Below are positions 20,871-32,597 of a DNA stretch of 64,000 bases, one piece after another. The notes under the pieces are model-generated. The model made no database searches. It was not told where the DNA came from and saw nothing but the letters and a program-made list of their open reading frames with translations. The position numbers were made by a program, and so were the translations under genes. The stretch is taken from the NCBI RefSeq assembly GCF_028009165.1, contig NC_079243.1:1240001-1304000 (forward strand), written 5' to 3'. The stretch's first letter is position 1, and the number at the start of each line of letters is the position of its first letter. The stretch comes from Akanthomyces muscarius (Eukaryota; Ascomycota; Sordariomycetes; Hypocreales; Cordycipitaceae).

Positions 20871-21777
20871 GCGCTAGGTATTTTTCAAGGATGTTAGCGA
20901 AGAGGAGGATCCTACAGCGTACAGCACTTGCCTTACGCATCGATCAGCACCCAAGCTGAAGTACCGCATATTCGTTCCACGACCACGTGTCTGCAGTGGA
21001 AAGGATACATTCTAGTATTCCTAGACGGTGCCCATGCTACCAGTAGGTAGCCTAGCTGCCTGAGTGCAAGCCCTCGGTAATTCAAGGGATGGGCTACTCA
21101 ATACTGAGTGGCAGCACTAAAGACGGCCGGATACTAAATACCCGAATGCCTCTGCATCAGTCGCCGTGTTTGTGGTGAGGATCGTCGTTGGGTGGGGCAT
21201 AATTGAACTGTCTCAACTTGACACTATCAACTCACTTTCCTGCCAAGACGATTTAGCTGCGCGGTAACGGCGGCTTAAAGTTCTGAGACACAGAAGTGTG
21301 TGTTTGTTTAGTAAGTGACTAAGCCAGGTTGAAGCTACAGGGTAGCATTGACCAGTGGCGTAGTAAGTGCAAGTTCGTGAAATGCAGAGCTCCAACAGTG
21401 AAACTATTGCTTAGATTGATGATTAGAGATTTGAAATTCTTGGACTAGCCAGCGTACTGATTGCGATTACATGCTGAACCCACCCCTGTACTGCATCTCT
21501 GTGAACCACCGGCTTACAGAGAGTCACGGTGATGCCATCACGATTTGCTTCACGGTCATGTGATCCTCTATCCCAATCGGGCAACTGGCTGGTCGATCGG
21601 CTGGGCCGGCTCCCCGGCTGGCCTGTGCAACCTTCATTCGTCATATCCGCGAGTGAGATCTAACAGAAGTTACCTCTGAAGGAATTTGATACCCGGATAT
21701 AATTTCTTTACGTCTGTGTCGCTAGCAGAAGCAAATCCAGCCTGAATTGGCTCAGAGAGTGACCCGCCACCGCAAAC
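20871..21777. other. No gene seen upstream of the thioesterase
   Basis: About 0.9 kb upstream of the hotdog thioesterase gene. No coding frame with recognisable content, and no repeat of note. Confidence 0.4.
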
Positions 21778-22401
21778 ATGGTGTTTCTGAAGACCCCCAA
21801 CATCACTTCCGCCCCCATCTCAGCGGAGGCTAAAGCCGCTTTTGGCTCACGCTCATCACCGCTATGGTGCCGCCAACTGCTCATCGACTCCAGCCTGCAG
21901 CCGGTCGAAGTCAACTGGCGGACGCGCGACCGCAGCCAAACCAACGAGGACTCGTACCTCTCCGGCGTCATGAACAGCCCGGACACCATCGGCGCGTGGC
22001 ACTCCCTGTACCGGCCGCTCTCGCTTGAGCAGACCGGCAGCATTGACGGCAAGGGCCCGCTGGCGGGGGAGCTGCTGTGCCTGTTTGCGCTGGGCAGCGG
22101 CGTCAACGGCCACGTCGACGTGGCCCACGGCGGCGTCACGGCGAGCATCCTGGACGTGTCGATGGGTTCCATCTGCAGCATATTCAGCACAGAGGGCGAC
22201 AGCACGTACACAATGGAGCTTAATATTCGGTACAAAAAGGGGCTGAAGACGCCGGGCGTGTATCTGTGCAGGACGTGGCTGCAGCAGAGGACGACGGGGC
22301 GAAAGGCGTGGCTGCAGGCCGTCATCGAGGATGGCAATGGGGAGGTATATGCTGAGAGCGATGCGTTCTGGCTCGACGTGCCGGCCAAATCCAAAATATA
22401 G
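21778..22401 (+). CDS. Hotdog-fold acyl-CoA thioesterase-like protein (THEM4/PaaI type)
   Basis: Single-exon protein of 207 residues, the usual size for fungal stand-alone hotdog thioesterases, which hydrolyse acyl-CoA or polyketide-type thioesters. The core is VDVAHGGVTASILDVSMG (residues about 112-129): the H-G-G-V turn feeding the long hotdog helix, with Asp126 where many PaaI/THEM4-like enzymes have their catalytic acid. The C-terminal strands (YTMELNIRYKKGLKTPGVYLC, RKAWLQAVIEDGNGEVYAES) complete the sheet. Some relatives sit in secondary-metabolite clusters; no such cluster is seen here. The natural substrate is unknown. The ATG context (CAAACATGG) is good. Confidence 0.82.
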   Translation: MVFLKTPNITSAPISAEAKAAFGSRSSPLWCRQLLIDSSLQPVEVNWRTRDRSQTNEDSYLSGVMNSPDTIGAWHSLYRPLSLEQTGSIDGKGPLAGELLCLFALGSGVNGHVDVAHGGVTASILDVSMGSICSIFSTEGDSTYTMELNIRYKKGLKTPGVYLCRTWLQQRTTGRKAWLQAVIEDGNGEVYAESDAFWLDVPAKSKI

Positions 22402-22592
22402 AACGGCATGTTTTATTATAAAAGAAAATAGACAAAATAGACAATCACATGACCAGCAATCCTTGTGCCCATCAGGACGAAGTGTTGGGCGAAATACATG
22501 AAGCGTAATCAATCATCATTGTTCAACGTGGTATATGCTATTCCGATAAACAAAACTCCTCGACGCCATTGCAATGAATATTCAAGCCCCGT

Positions 22593-23668
22593 TCAGAACC
22601 CCTCCATCTCGCGCATCGCCGCCTCGTCATCGTCCCAATCCGTCGCAGTCGGCTTGCTCGCGCTCGGGTTCCCAAACAGACTCTTTGCCGGCCGCGAGTC
22701 CTGCTCCTCCGCTTCTGCCATCAAGTCATCCAAGTCATCACCCTCATTCTGCCGCTGCGCCGTCTTCTTCGCCGGCGGCAGCGGCCTGCTGTCGTGATCT
22801 TCTGCCTCGGCCATGAGCGCATCCAGGTCGTCGTCGTCTGGCGCATCCGGCTGCAGCGCCGTGAGACCTGGTCGCGGCCCCGCACGTGGCGTCACATTGT
22901 ACAGGTCGTCGTCTTCGGAAAAGTCGTCTGGATGGTCGCGCGGCGCCGTGCTTGGCCCTCCCTTGCCCCCCTCGCGGCTCTGGATGAGGCGGCCGGCGCC
23001 GGGGCGTTCAGGCAGCCGGACGGCGGCGCTGTCTGTCGTGTCGGCACTTTCTTCAAGGGCAAACGGATCATCGTCATCATCTTTTTCATCGGCGGATTTG
23101 GGCTTGCGCTCGTTCAGCCACTCGTTTCGCGCAGTCATGAGGCGCTTCTTGTGGCCGGCCTTTTCGACCATGGCCAGGGCGTCGAGGAATCGCGCTTTCG
23201 GGTACAGGTCATCGAGCCAAAGCTGGTAGAATGAGAGTAGTCGTGTCATGTCGGAAAACTAGGATAAAAAGGTCAGAGTTTTGATCATTAAAAATTTCCG
23301 GGACCTCGTACCTCGTGGCCTTTGCCCTTGAGTATTAGTCCCTGGGCCCGTCGTCGCAACTTGGGGATGCCGGCGGCGCTCAGGAGTCTGCCTCAACACT
23401 GTCAGCAAAAATGGATAAATACAGCCAAAATACAACAAGATACGTACCTCTCCTCATCAAGCTTCACAGTTGGCACCCTAGCTCTTTTTTGTACATCCAC
23501 CTCCTCATCAATACCTAGCCCAGCATCGGCCGTTTTGCGTTTGTTCTTGGATGGCGGGCTGGGTGTCGCAAATGGGTCGTCCGAGAGGTCGCCAACATTA
23601 TAATTATCCAATTCGTCATGGTCCCCCCTGCCAGCCGCCTTGGCGGCAGATTTCGTCGCAGATGGCAT
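22593..23668 (-). CDS. csm3: Csm3/Swi3 (TIPIN) replication fork protection protein
   Basis: Predicted 320-residue nuclear protein that pairs with Tof1/Swi1 (Timeless) to stabilise stalled replication forks and support S-phase checkpoint signalling and meiotic segregation (family knowledge). Exons are 23668-23448, 23387-23312 and 23258-22593; both introns (60 and 53 bp) are in phase. The Swi3 domain spans about residues 70-150: LLSAAGIPKLRRRAQG, then [28 protein letters not shown], then ALAMVEKAGHKK, a near-textbook match. The C-terminal half is disordered and acidic, with two related DDDLDALMAEAEDHDSRP-type repeats; TIPIN homologues bind RPA through a similar acidic region. The start is the ATG giving MPSATKSAAK; an in-frame ATG 45 bases upstream is possible. 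Confidence 0.93.
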
Positions 23669-23773
23669 TTTTCTTCGACACTTCCCAAGATGCACTCTCT
23701 TGATAGCGACCACTTACACGGTGTACGCGTTAGGAGACGCGATGGTGGGGCATTCCATTTACACGAAATGGGT

Positions 23774-23802
23774 CACGTGCGGCTCTTCACTTCCATCACG
23801 TG
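23774..23802. promoter_or_regulatory. Two CACGTG boxes in the csm3 / complex I divergent promoter
   Basis: CACGTG occurs at 23774-23779 and 23797-23802, 23 bp apart, about two helical turns. The second lies in TCACGTGA, the classic centromere-binding-factor (Cbf1-type) bHLH site. They sit near the middle of the 226-bp gap between two start codons pointing apart. Binding is inferred from the motif only. Confidence 0.5.
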
Positions 23803-23894
23803 ATTCATTCCTGAGGCACATCTTGTTGCTGAGCTTCATCATAGCATTCATTGGACAATCGACGACAAAGAGTCTTGCGCATCACCACGCGAAC

Positions 23895-24686
23895 ATGTCG
23901 GAGACTACGACCAAGCAGGCGCCGGCGTCCTACGTCGGCACGAGCAAGATTGTCCAGACGGACTTTCCGGTACGTCGCAGGACCTCCAATCCCGTCAATT
24001 GACGAAAATTACTGACCCAGACATAGCTCATCGACAACGACCCGTATGTGCTTCCCGTGCCCCGATGGCGACCATTACGATATCGAGATTGAAAGGGGCT
24101 GTCACTTGGTGCCAATTGAGTTTGCTGACCAAGTCTTGTTCGTGCTGCAGTCACTTTAAGCGCGTCGTTGGCTATGCCCGCAGGGAGGATTACATCGCCG
24201 GTGGTCTGGCCGCCGCGTTCGCCCCAGCCGCGCTCTACACATTAGAGAAGTTTGCGCCCTCACACGTCGGTCGCGGCGGCTTCGCCAAGGCCATGCGCCT
24301 AGCCGGCTTTGTCGGTCTCGCCGGCGGTTTCCTCTACTTCTACCAGCGCTCCGCCCGTACGTGGACGACCCGATCTACGACTTCAGAGACGACGAACGCT
24401 AACCCGCAGCACAGTGCGATTTTACGGCGCCACCGAGAACTCGAGAGAGATTGAGATGGATATGCGCGAAATGGTCGACAAGGTCAAGGCCGGCCAACCC
24501 CTCTACGGCGAGTCGAAGCTGAGCCCGTACCTGCAGGGTGTTGCTGCACGCCAGAGCCGATATTCCGCCCTTTTCATGGCCACGGTGCCCTGGTTCAACT
24601 TTGTCAACCACGACCAGCATGGTGTCGATACGGCCAAGTACTACCAACAAGCGGAGCGGGAGCTGGAGTCTGGCAAGAGCAAATAA
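23895..24686 (+). CDS. Complex I 21-kDa accessory subunit (NUXM / 20.9-kDa type)
   Basis: Predicted 189-residue mitochondrial inner-membrane subunit of NADH:ubiquinone oxidoreductase. Exons are 23895-23969, 24028-24044 (a 17-nt micro-exon), 24151-24356 and 24415-24686; all phases close and the branch site CGCTAAC is visible in the last intron. After a short hydrophilic start, TDFPLIDNDPHFKRVVGYARREDY is the family's N-terminal signature. Two membrane-spanning stretches follow (DYIAGGLAAAFAPAALYTLE and LAGFVGLAGGFLYFYQRSA). The C-terminal domain RFYGATENSREIEMDMREMVDKV ends in WFNFVNHDQHGVDTAKYYQ. It shares its promoter with csm3. Respiratory function and replication have no obvious functional link. 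Confidence 0.9.
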
Positions 24687-25160
24687 ATCGCTGGGGGCGC
24701 ATGAGGACGAAAAAGAAAGAAATCCATTCCGATAAACTTGCCATTTCTGCGTTGGGGACAGAGCGTGTGTATATTACAAGGGTGCTAGGAAACCTTAAAA
24801 CACTTGTATTCCTTTTGTCACATGGTGGAGCGTGACGCCCATGTTGCTAACATTGACCCACGGGTCGAGCCCAGCCACGAACGCGAATGGTCCAGCAAGA
24901 CTACAGTTCAGAGATATCGAGGTGCTCCTTTGAGGGCACCACATCGCAGATACGGCTCATGGCGAACCCCGACCAGAGATACGTTGTGCGGCCGATTGCA
25001 AAGGACGTGTGGCATCCCAGGCCCTACTTCCAAACTTCTTGGCTCCCTCAAGTTTCAAATCGATCGAAGCAGTCCGGTATCTGCCGGATATTGAGCTGCA
25101 CTCAATACCACTCAAGCTCATAGAGGAGAACAGTTCACCAGCTTCTATACCGATACATCG
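24687..25160. other. Convergent 3' region between the complex I gene and the NLR
   Basis: A 474-bp gap between two genes whose 3' ends face each other. Small open frames around 24800-25120 have no recognisable content. Presumably 3' UTRs and terminators. Confidence 0.5.
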
Positions 25161-28100
25161 TTAAGGATTAAGAGATTGGTGGGGGTAAGCGCTCGCGTCG
25201 TCTGCCTCGGAAAACAATCTCTGGAGGCCCACGCAGGCCGCGTCGCTCGACCCCCTCCAGCTAAGAATCCAATCCACATCATCGTGGCTTTTCATGACTG
25301 CCACCTGTAGGGGTGTCCGGCTGTGCGTATCCATGGCTTCCGAGTTTGCACCGTGGTCCAGCAGCAGCTGTACAACCCCCGCCGTCCCCGACCACGCGGC
25401 AACCCATAGGGGGGTTCTTCCCTCTTCATCCACAGCCTCGATCTCAGCCTTGTAAGTGAGAAGAAGCTCGACGACGTCGAGCTTTCCGTTCAAGGCCGAC
25501 ATGTGAAGAGTCGTTCTTCTGTGAGAATCTTTTGCTTCCGTGTCAGCACCATTCTGCAGTAGCTGCTGCACAACTTCTCCATCCCCAGCACAAGCCAATC
25601 TCCAAAGCAACGTTAGTCCGTGTTCATCCACCAGATCCACACCTGTCCCCATGGCCAACAGACATTTGAATACTTCTTCATATCCTCGAAGCGATGAGGC
25701 CGGTTGCCACACTATGTACTCTACTGCACCGCTCCTGGGGCGAATGGATAATCTTTCGAGATCCGGAGACCAAACAACACTACCACATCCTCGAGCGGAA
25801 CTTGTTTCAGACTGCCAGCTGAAAGTTTGATCAGCTGTCTCACCTCTGCCATCGGATATCCTGCCGCTTTCATCATCTGTCCATGCGGCATCACCACGAT
25901 CGGGGGGGCCACAGCTTCTGGCATGGAAACTGCTACTATTGGGGCTAGATTGATATGGAGAAAGGCTCCCCAGAGCCTGATGCTCATCTCTCCAGAACTG
26001 TACGCAGTCGCGATACCTTGGTATCTTCAAGCCAACAGCGTAAAACGCCGTCTGGCCACAACTGTTGCGAGCGTTGATATCTGCGCCGAGCTGAATGAGT
26101 TCCATGACCACGTTTTTATCACTCGCGCCAGCAGCGATGTGCAGGGCTGTATTACCTAGTGCGTTTTGGGTGCCGACATTGGCGCCACAACCAATGAGTA
26201 GTTGGATAACCGTCATCCTCCAAGGATAGCACGGGTAACGCCCTTCCCTGTCTATATAGAGCAGAGGCCAAGTGTCAGTTGATAAGGTGGAAACAGCGCA
26301 CATCAGTGGCGTGTTTCCCCAGTCATCGACGGCGTTTACGTCGGCGCCACTATTAATGAGCCCTCGAATAACAGGCACTCTGTGATCATAACTTGCCGTG
26401 CAAAGGGGCGTCATGTTTCGACGATCGGCGGCGTTGATTTTAGCGCCGCGGCGCAGAAGCAGCCGAACAGTTGCGACGTCTCCGAATCTAGCAGCTCCGT
26501 GCAGGGCCGTACTACCCCGAGAATTAGCTGCGTCAACATTTGCACCGTACTTGAGCAGTAGTCGCACGCTTGCTATATGACCCCATCGCGCAGCCCAGTT
26601 TAGTGGACTATCGCGCTTCTTGTTGGTGGCCCCGAAGTATGCGCCACGGTGAAGCAACGGCTGGAAGCTCGCTAGTCTTTCAACTTCAGCAGCCATGTGT
26701 AGGGGCGAGTCGCCTTTGTGATTGACCGCCGAGATCTCCGCGCCTCGATCTAAAAGCAGCTGAATGACTTCAGTGTGTCGCGCACCAGCGGCCCTGCAAA
26801 GCGGCGTGTTCCCTCTCATGTCAGGGAGGTCAATGTCGGCACCGCGGTCAAGGAGAATCCGGACAATGTCTGCATGTCCTTTAGCGGCAGCCTGAGATAA
26901 CGGCGTACCCCAGTCGCCAATAACGTTAATGTTAGCACCTCTCTCAATCAGAGGCAAGACAACTTCTGCATGCCCTATATCGGCAGCTGACCATAACGGT
27001 GTCGAGGCCACGTAGCTTGCCCCAATATTGGGATCAGCGCCGTGATCAAGAAGCAGTTCAACGATTTTTGTCTGATTTGATTTCACTGCTGCTTTTAGCG
27101 CAGTTCCCGAAATCTCATCACAGTCGTCGATTCGACAGCCTCTTCCAAGGAGCAACGTGACACTTTTTTCACATCCACGGCTGGCAGCTGCCCGCAGAGG
27201 GAACAGGAACCTATCCACCATATTCGGATCTGCCCCGAGACTAAGTAGGCGCTCAAGAGCCAGATACATCCCATGTTGCGCAGCAGAGTGGACAAAATGG
27301 GATCGCCTCTCGTTGCTGTGTATGCCTGCACCCCTCTCAATAAATCTCACAGCGGCGCCTTCCTGGCCGAAGTTCATAGCGACATTTAGTGCTTGTGAAC
27401 TGAATTCTTCAGAATTTTCAGAAGCATTTTCTAGAAGGAGTTGTATCATCAGCTCTTGGCCACCATACGCAGCATAAGAAAGAGGCGTCCAACCGGCTCC
27501 ATCATCGTGGTTGGCATTTCCCTCCTTGGCCAGGAGCCGTTGCACAGCTTCTTGAATTCCGAAGTAAGATGCCAAGTGTATTCCCGTGGCTTGTGTATTG
27601 TGCATGGCATACGGCCACTTGCCTTCAGCGTTTTGGGCGGCAAGCAATGCTGCCCATGATGCCTTCACTTGATGTGCGTTGTCCAGAAATTTGATCATGC
27701 AGGTGTCAACAGCCGATGCTCCGGCTCGGCGAGCATGATGACCCCAGTATGCAGCAGCATAGCTGTAAAGATGATATGCTTTAGTCCGTCTTGGAGGTGT
27801 AAACTCTCCAGGGAATTCGGGTAATTCGGAGAATTCGGGGTCTGCGGATGCCGTGGACTCAAGAACGGAATCAGCATATCACTCGCCGACAGTCTAAGTG
27901 GATTGTCTATTTTTTTCAGTGCTTACCAGACGTGAATATGTCGTAGGAAAGATAAGTGACACATAATGATGTGATATCGGAATGGGTCTTCTGAAACCAG
28001 TCTGGGCGTGTGCCCTGGAAATACTCATACGCAGTATAATGCACAAGACGTATGATACCAGATTTGTCATCTAGGGCGACCAAGCCAGCACAAACAGACA

Positions 28101-30331
28101 CTACATCTTCAATGTGTGCCACGTTATCTTCATCGAATGACGGTTTTCCTCCTTCCACTGCCAGGGCATGTATGAGCTCATTGGCTGTAAGAGGTCGTTC
28201 CGCATAAGTAATCCAGAGTAACGCATGTCGCGCGGTTATCTGGTATTCCTTGTTCTGGCTGTCAATTCTCAAGACAGCCTCGTCGTACGCACGGTGAGTC
28301 CGATTTGTGTCTGATGCAAACTGTTGTCTTGCAAAACGCTCCAAAGCTTCCTTTACCTTTCGTTTCGTCATCATACAAGCGCGAAGTGACTGAATGTAGA
28401 GGCGTGCCATGAGAAACCTGTCGCATTAGCTTACTCCCAAGTTCGACCTACCCCCTCGATCAACTTACATGCCGTCAACAGCTTCAAGAATTGTCTTTTT
28501 GATTACCGCTTGGAGCTCGTCATCCCCTTTGATTTTACCTCCCATCAATTTCACTTCGGTAGACACATAACTTGTGATGTCATCTGAAGATGCTCGGACT
28601 TCCTGAACCAGTGCTGCATCAAATCTTTTGCTGATGTCTGGTATGAACCTTGAAGTAGCAAGCAGGTTCACGTTCCCCGTGACTTGGAGCTGGAAGATTA
28701 CATCCAGAAATTTATGGAGTGACCGATCTTCGCACTCGTCCGAGCCACTAGTGCATTCATCCAGAGCATCTAGTACAATGAATACTTTCGAGCGGGCGTC
28801 CACAATAGCCCGCAGGCAGCGAATATATTCGTCCATGGATGGCCGGGTTCGTTTTTGACTGTGGGCCTTGTATAGCTCGTTCACCGTTTCCGGCAAGACT
28901 GAATGAGAGGCGGCAAGCTGCTTTAGTAAGCTGGTAACTAATGCCTTGGTGGTGTGCTGGTCTTTTTGTATGTGATCAAAGTAGATGTATGCAAGACTTG
29001 CGTCAGGGTTGTCGCGGAGGTTTGATCCGATGTAATCAATCACAATTGACGCCAGGATTGTTTTCCCCGCCCCTGGAATGCCGGGGCAGAACAATGTCTG
29101 GCTGTTGCTCTCAAGCCACGATTTGAAGTTTTTTGAATTAAGAAACCACTGGCCAGTCCCCCTTTCACGCTGTTCCAAACGATTGCTGTGTTCTGGCCCA
29201 TAGTCTTTCGAAGTAATCCAATCAAGAATATTTAGTCGATCTCGCTCGTGAGTCTCGTCAAGAATCTCATTCACATCGTTTGCGAGGGCTTCAGTGAAGA
29301 GAAATGATTAGAGTTTTGGATACCAGGGGGTTTGCTAGCTACTAACCATCAAGCGCATTTGCGATCGGCGTCTCAAGCTGTACTTGTCTGGCAGGGATGC
29401 AATTTAATACATCTTTTGCATACGCAGCCGCTGTCATTGCCGCATAGCCCTGCCAGCCCTTTTTCTTGTGCGAGTCTGCATAATCACAGATCCCTCGAAT
29501 CACAAGACATGGGAAATGATTGGTGAGACCTGCAGCCTCCATCTCAAAGCATAGCACATCCTTGGCTTCAGCAAGCTGATCCCGTACCTTAGCATCCTTC
29601 ATCAGCGAATTTCCACTTGCAATCAAGCCGTAATGTATAGCCGGATCGTCTTCGTCTTCGTCCCGCGGCAGCCGTAATTTTAATACAGACTTGTCATCGC
29701 CACAGCTTTTTTCGCATTCTGCGCCATCTGGTGGATGGGCGAAGCTGCTGGTATAGAGTCGGTCGGTGTCCTCTGGTGGTCTCTGATGCGTCTTTCGAAC
29801 CTTCCGGTTCTTCTCGAGAATAGCATCGATAGTGCTATTGAATCGGTGCCCAACGATGTCGTACTCGCTCCTCACTTCCGCTACGGCACTTCGTAAGAGC
29901 CGTGGTGTTTGGTCTAGGAATCTTGTGTGTTGGAATGCGCCGTCCTGGATTGTTTTGCCAAAGTCGTATTGGAACACTCCCGGCTCCCCATTGCGCGTGG
30001 CACTGACAACAACGTCTCCCAGGCGGACGTCATGCTTTGCGCTGGGTACACCTCCACCGATGCCAACCATCAAGCCGACCTTGACATTGGGAAAGCTGCG
30101 AAGTAAGTCCCGCGCAACCGTTCCGGCTACTTCAGTGCCGTACTCTCCGTCTGGCAGCGAGGCTACTACAACGTTGTGATCACCGATTTTCCCCAAGGTG
30201 TAGATGTTGTTATCCTCGAGTGGTTGGTCTTCGACCTTGCCGTGCCTCTCGTCAAGGAAAAGCTTGGCGGCGACAAGTTCAACGGGTATGGCGCAGATCC
30301 AGCCCACGGTGTACTGATGGCGGTTTGGCAT
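25161..30331 (-). CDS. NLR-type receptor: nucleoside phosphorylase - NACHT - ankyrin repeats
   Basis: Predicted 1,658-residue fungal NOD-like receptor. Exons on the minus strand are 30331-29347, 29288-28469, 28417-27927 and 27841-25161; every phase closes. Residues 1 to about 325 form a PNP_UDP phosphorylase domain (MPNRHQYTVGWICAI start, GIGGGVPS nucleotide loop, ending CFEMEAAGL and RGICDYADSHK). A linker (GTGQWFLNSKNFKSWLE) leads to the NACHT: Walker A GIPGAGKT at about 398-405, Walker B KVFIVLDALDE at about 496-506, and a sensor-like ATSRF. FLMARLYIQSL and a winged-helix-like segment follow. From about residue 800 to the end are some twenty ankyrin repeats (G-x-TPL-x-AA, LLL-x-GA). Fungal NLRs act in non-self recognition and programmed cell death; PNP is one of their known N-terminal effector domains. 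The start at 30331 is preferred over 30406 because family members begin M-x-x-x-x-YTVGWICA. Confidence 0.9.
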
Positions 30332-30813
30332 GGTCGTTGTATAAAATTTTCGATGGAAGAAAGGCCATGCACTCGTCTGAATCACGCCAAGGTTGTCAAA
30401 GCCCATGCGACGATGCTAGATTGAGATTTCTGGTTTCGAGTGTTGACCAGGGCAAAAGGCGAATGGCGCAACCCCTCACTCTGCAGCCTCACTGCAGCAT
30501 CTGCCAGCAAAGCAGATCCTTGCGCGTCGCGGCTGAGTCTCCACTTGTATTTTTGAGCTGTACTCCTTCTCTTCCCAGAATCTATTCCGTAAGTGAGCAC
30601 GTCGTATTATTGGATAGATGGTTTAAAGTGCTAGTCACTAAAATGGCCGCCCAAGCTGTGTCGCTTGGCCTCGACACTAGGCCGCCCCAAATACTATGGG
30701 TGATGGAACAGTAGCTTTTCATGCTACACTTGCCATCACCTTTGCTCTTCAAAGGTACTTGATTCATGGACAAGTCTCCGATACCGAGTTGTTCTATTCG
30801 CTCTCACATCTGC
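30332..30813. other. NLR promoter region
   Basis: A 482-bp gap between the NLR start and the 3' end of the Zn2Cys6 gene, both on the minus strand. No gene is seen. The 75 bases next to the NLR start are in frame with it and could extend the protein N-terminally. Confidence 0.45.
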
Positions 30814-32597
30814 TCAACAAGGAACAGGCTCCGAGAAGCAGTCCTCCCACTCCGTCTTGCCCGACTTCCAGAACCGATGCAGCAGCTCGCGGCACCGCAT
30901 CGGCCCGCACGCCACCACCGGCTGCTCCCAGATGGCGCGCAAGCTCTGCGACACAAACTCCCTGTCCTCGGCCGCGCCGTCCCCCGCCAAGGCAACGCCT
31001 GCGACAACCATCGGCCATCTCAAATTCGGCGGGTAGTGCAGCTGCGGGAACAGCGGCCGCATGCGCGCCAGTAGATCCGAGCGATATGCGACGCGCAGGG
31101 CATCCCAAGGGTCGAGATCGGCCGCGCGCGCTTTTTGCGTAGCGGCACCGGCCCAGGATGATATAGCAGACCGCGGGAGCGTCAGCAGGGCAAAGAGTCG
31201 GATGGCGATTTGGAAGATGCGCGACAGAGCGAGGCTGTGCTCGAGGCCGTATACCGGGTTCTGGGCAGACCAGTCGTCAACGTCGGCGGCTTCAATCTCG
31301 TCCAGCTGACGATGTACTAGAGCCGTCAGGGCGACTATTGGCGGTTTGATGGTGGCTTTGTGGCGCAGCCGGTTGATGTGGAAAATGGCCATCCGTAGGT
31401 CCAACGGAGCAGGTAAGTCGCAGTCATGCTCGCCGAGCAAAATGGCGCGCATTTCCTGGTCGGCGAAGTGATTGTAGTCGGTGATGAGCATCCTTGCCGG
31501 CGTTGTCGTACTAAACATGATGGCTTCTCTACGAGTTTTGAATTAGCGCTTCGCTTTCTGATCGTCGAGCGGCATTCGGCTCACGATAACAGGCGGGTGA
31601 AGCCCAGGGGCGGCCCATACCACCTCCCCGACTCTAGCATGGCCGTCGCGCCGCCGAGGGAATTGACATATGCGATGCTGCCTCGAATATGCGCATGCCA
31701 TAGTGACCAGTGTGCAGGGAGGTCCAGCCGCATCAGCGTGAATAAGCACGAGTAGATGTAGTTGCGGCCCCCCAACCTCCCACCGCGGATGAAGAAGTTG
31801 ATGAGCTCAATCAGCTCCAGCATGTTGTTGGCGTAGCTCGACCACAGCGCAGAGAAGCCAGCCACCTGGCCCGGCTGCAGAAGCGTACCGCGCTTCAGAG
31901 ACTGGAGCTTGATGTAATGGGCCAGTTGCCGCCCGACAAAGTTGGCTGGGTGCGTGTCGTCGTTAAAGGCAGGTGAATGGACGACCCCAAACTGCCTCGG
32001 CCGGAATTCGCGCACGCAACTGTAGTCTGCCAATATTGTATCTGATCAGTAAGATGCCATAAACAAGTATTAAAATGAGGGAAGGGGGGCGTACAGAATC
32101 GAACGGCTTGCATGTAGTCCCAGTACGGAGGGTCAACGTCGACGACGACGGGCTTGTCTAATCGAAGCGCCAACGCGCGCCACGTCTTTTGCCCAGCGAC
32201 ATGTTGCGCACGCAAACCCCCTGGGCCGGGGGTGCCAGAGATGACGACAGCATGCTCAGCCGGCGATGGCAGTCGGTAACCACGACATTCATGCCCGCCC
32301 TTGGTGCAGCGCTGGCAGGCGGGCCGTTCCTCGTCGCATCGGACACGACGGGCACTGGTAGATGCCTTAGTTAGCCATGAATGTCATCGCCAACGGTACA
32401 CCTTGAAAGATACCAGATTGGAGAAGAAAAGGGCTGAAATTTTTTTACCGACACGTCTTGCACCCTGTCCGGGCTCGGCTGGCCCACGCCTTTTTCCGTG
32501 TAACGTGCCCATTCTGTGCCACCTCCGGCCGCACGTCCGCCGGGCCATCGCTGCTCGGGGCCCCGCTCTCGGAACCAGATCCGGGACGGGAGGGCAT
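30814..32597 (-). CDS. Zn2Cys6 transcription factor with fungal-specific C-terminal domain
   Basis: Predicted 521-residue nuclear regulator. Exons on the minus strand are 32597-32449, 32354-32095, 32026-31585 and 31528-30814, all in phase. The binuclear zinc cluster is RTGCKTCRARRVRCDEERPAC..C followed by TKGGHECRGY: six Cys with spacing C-x2-C-x6-C-x6-C-x2-C-x6-C, interrupted by the first intron after the second Cys. Upstream is a basic RKKAWASRAR patch. The body (YWDYMQAVRFYYSCVREFRPRQF onward, with SGRWYGP-type and ALSRIFQIAIRLFALL segments) is the fungal_trans_2 type regulator domain. An alternative acceptor in intron 2 (GATCAG near 32045) would add five residues and also stays in frame. 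An in-frame ATG at 32801 is a possible earlier start. The targets are unknown; its nearest neighbour downstream is the NLR. Confidence 0.88.

Noticed and set aside
24804..25123. Two overlapping plus-strand frames after the complex I gene
   Set aside because: No family content; they lie in the convergent 3' region.
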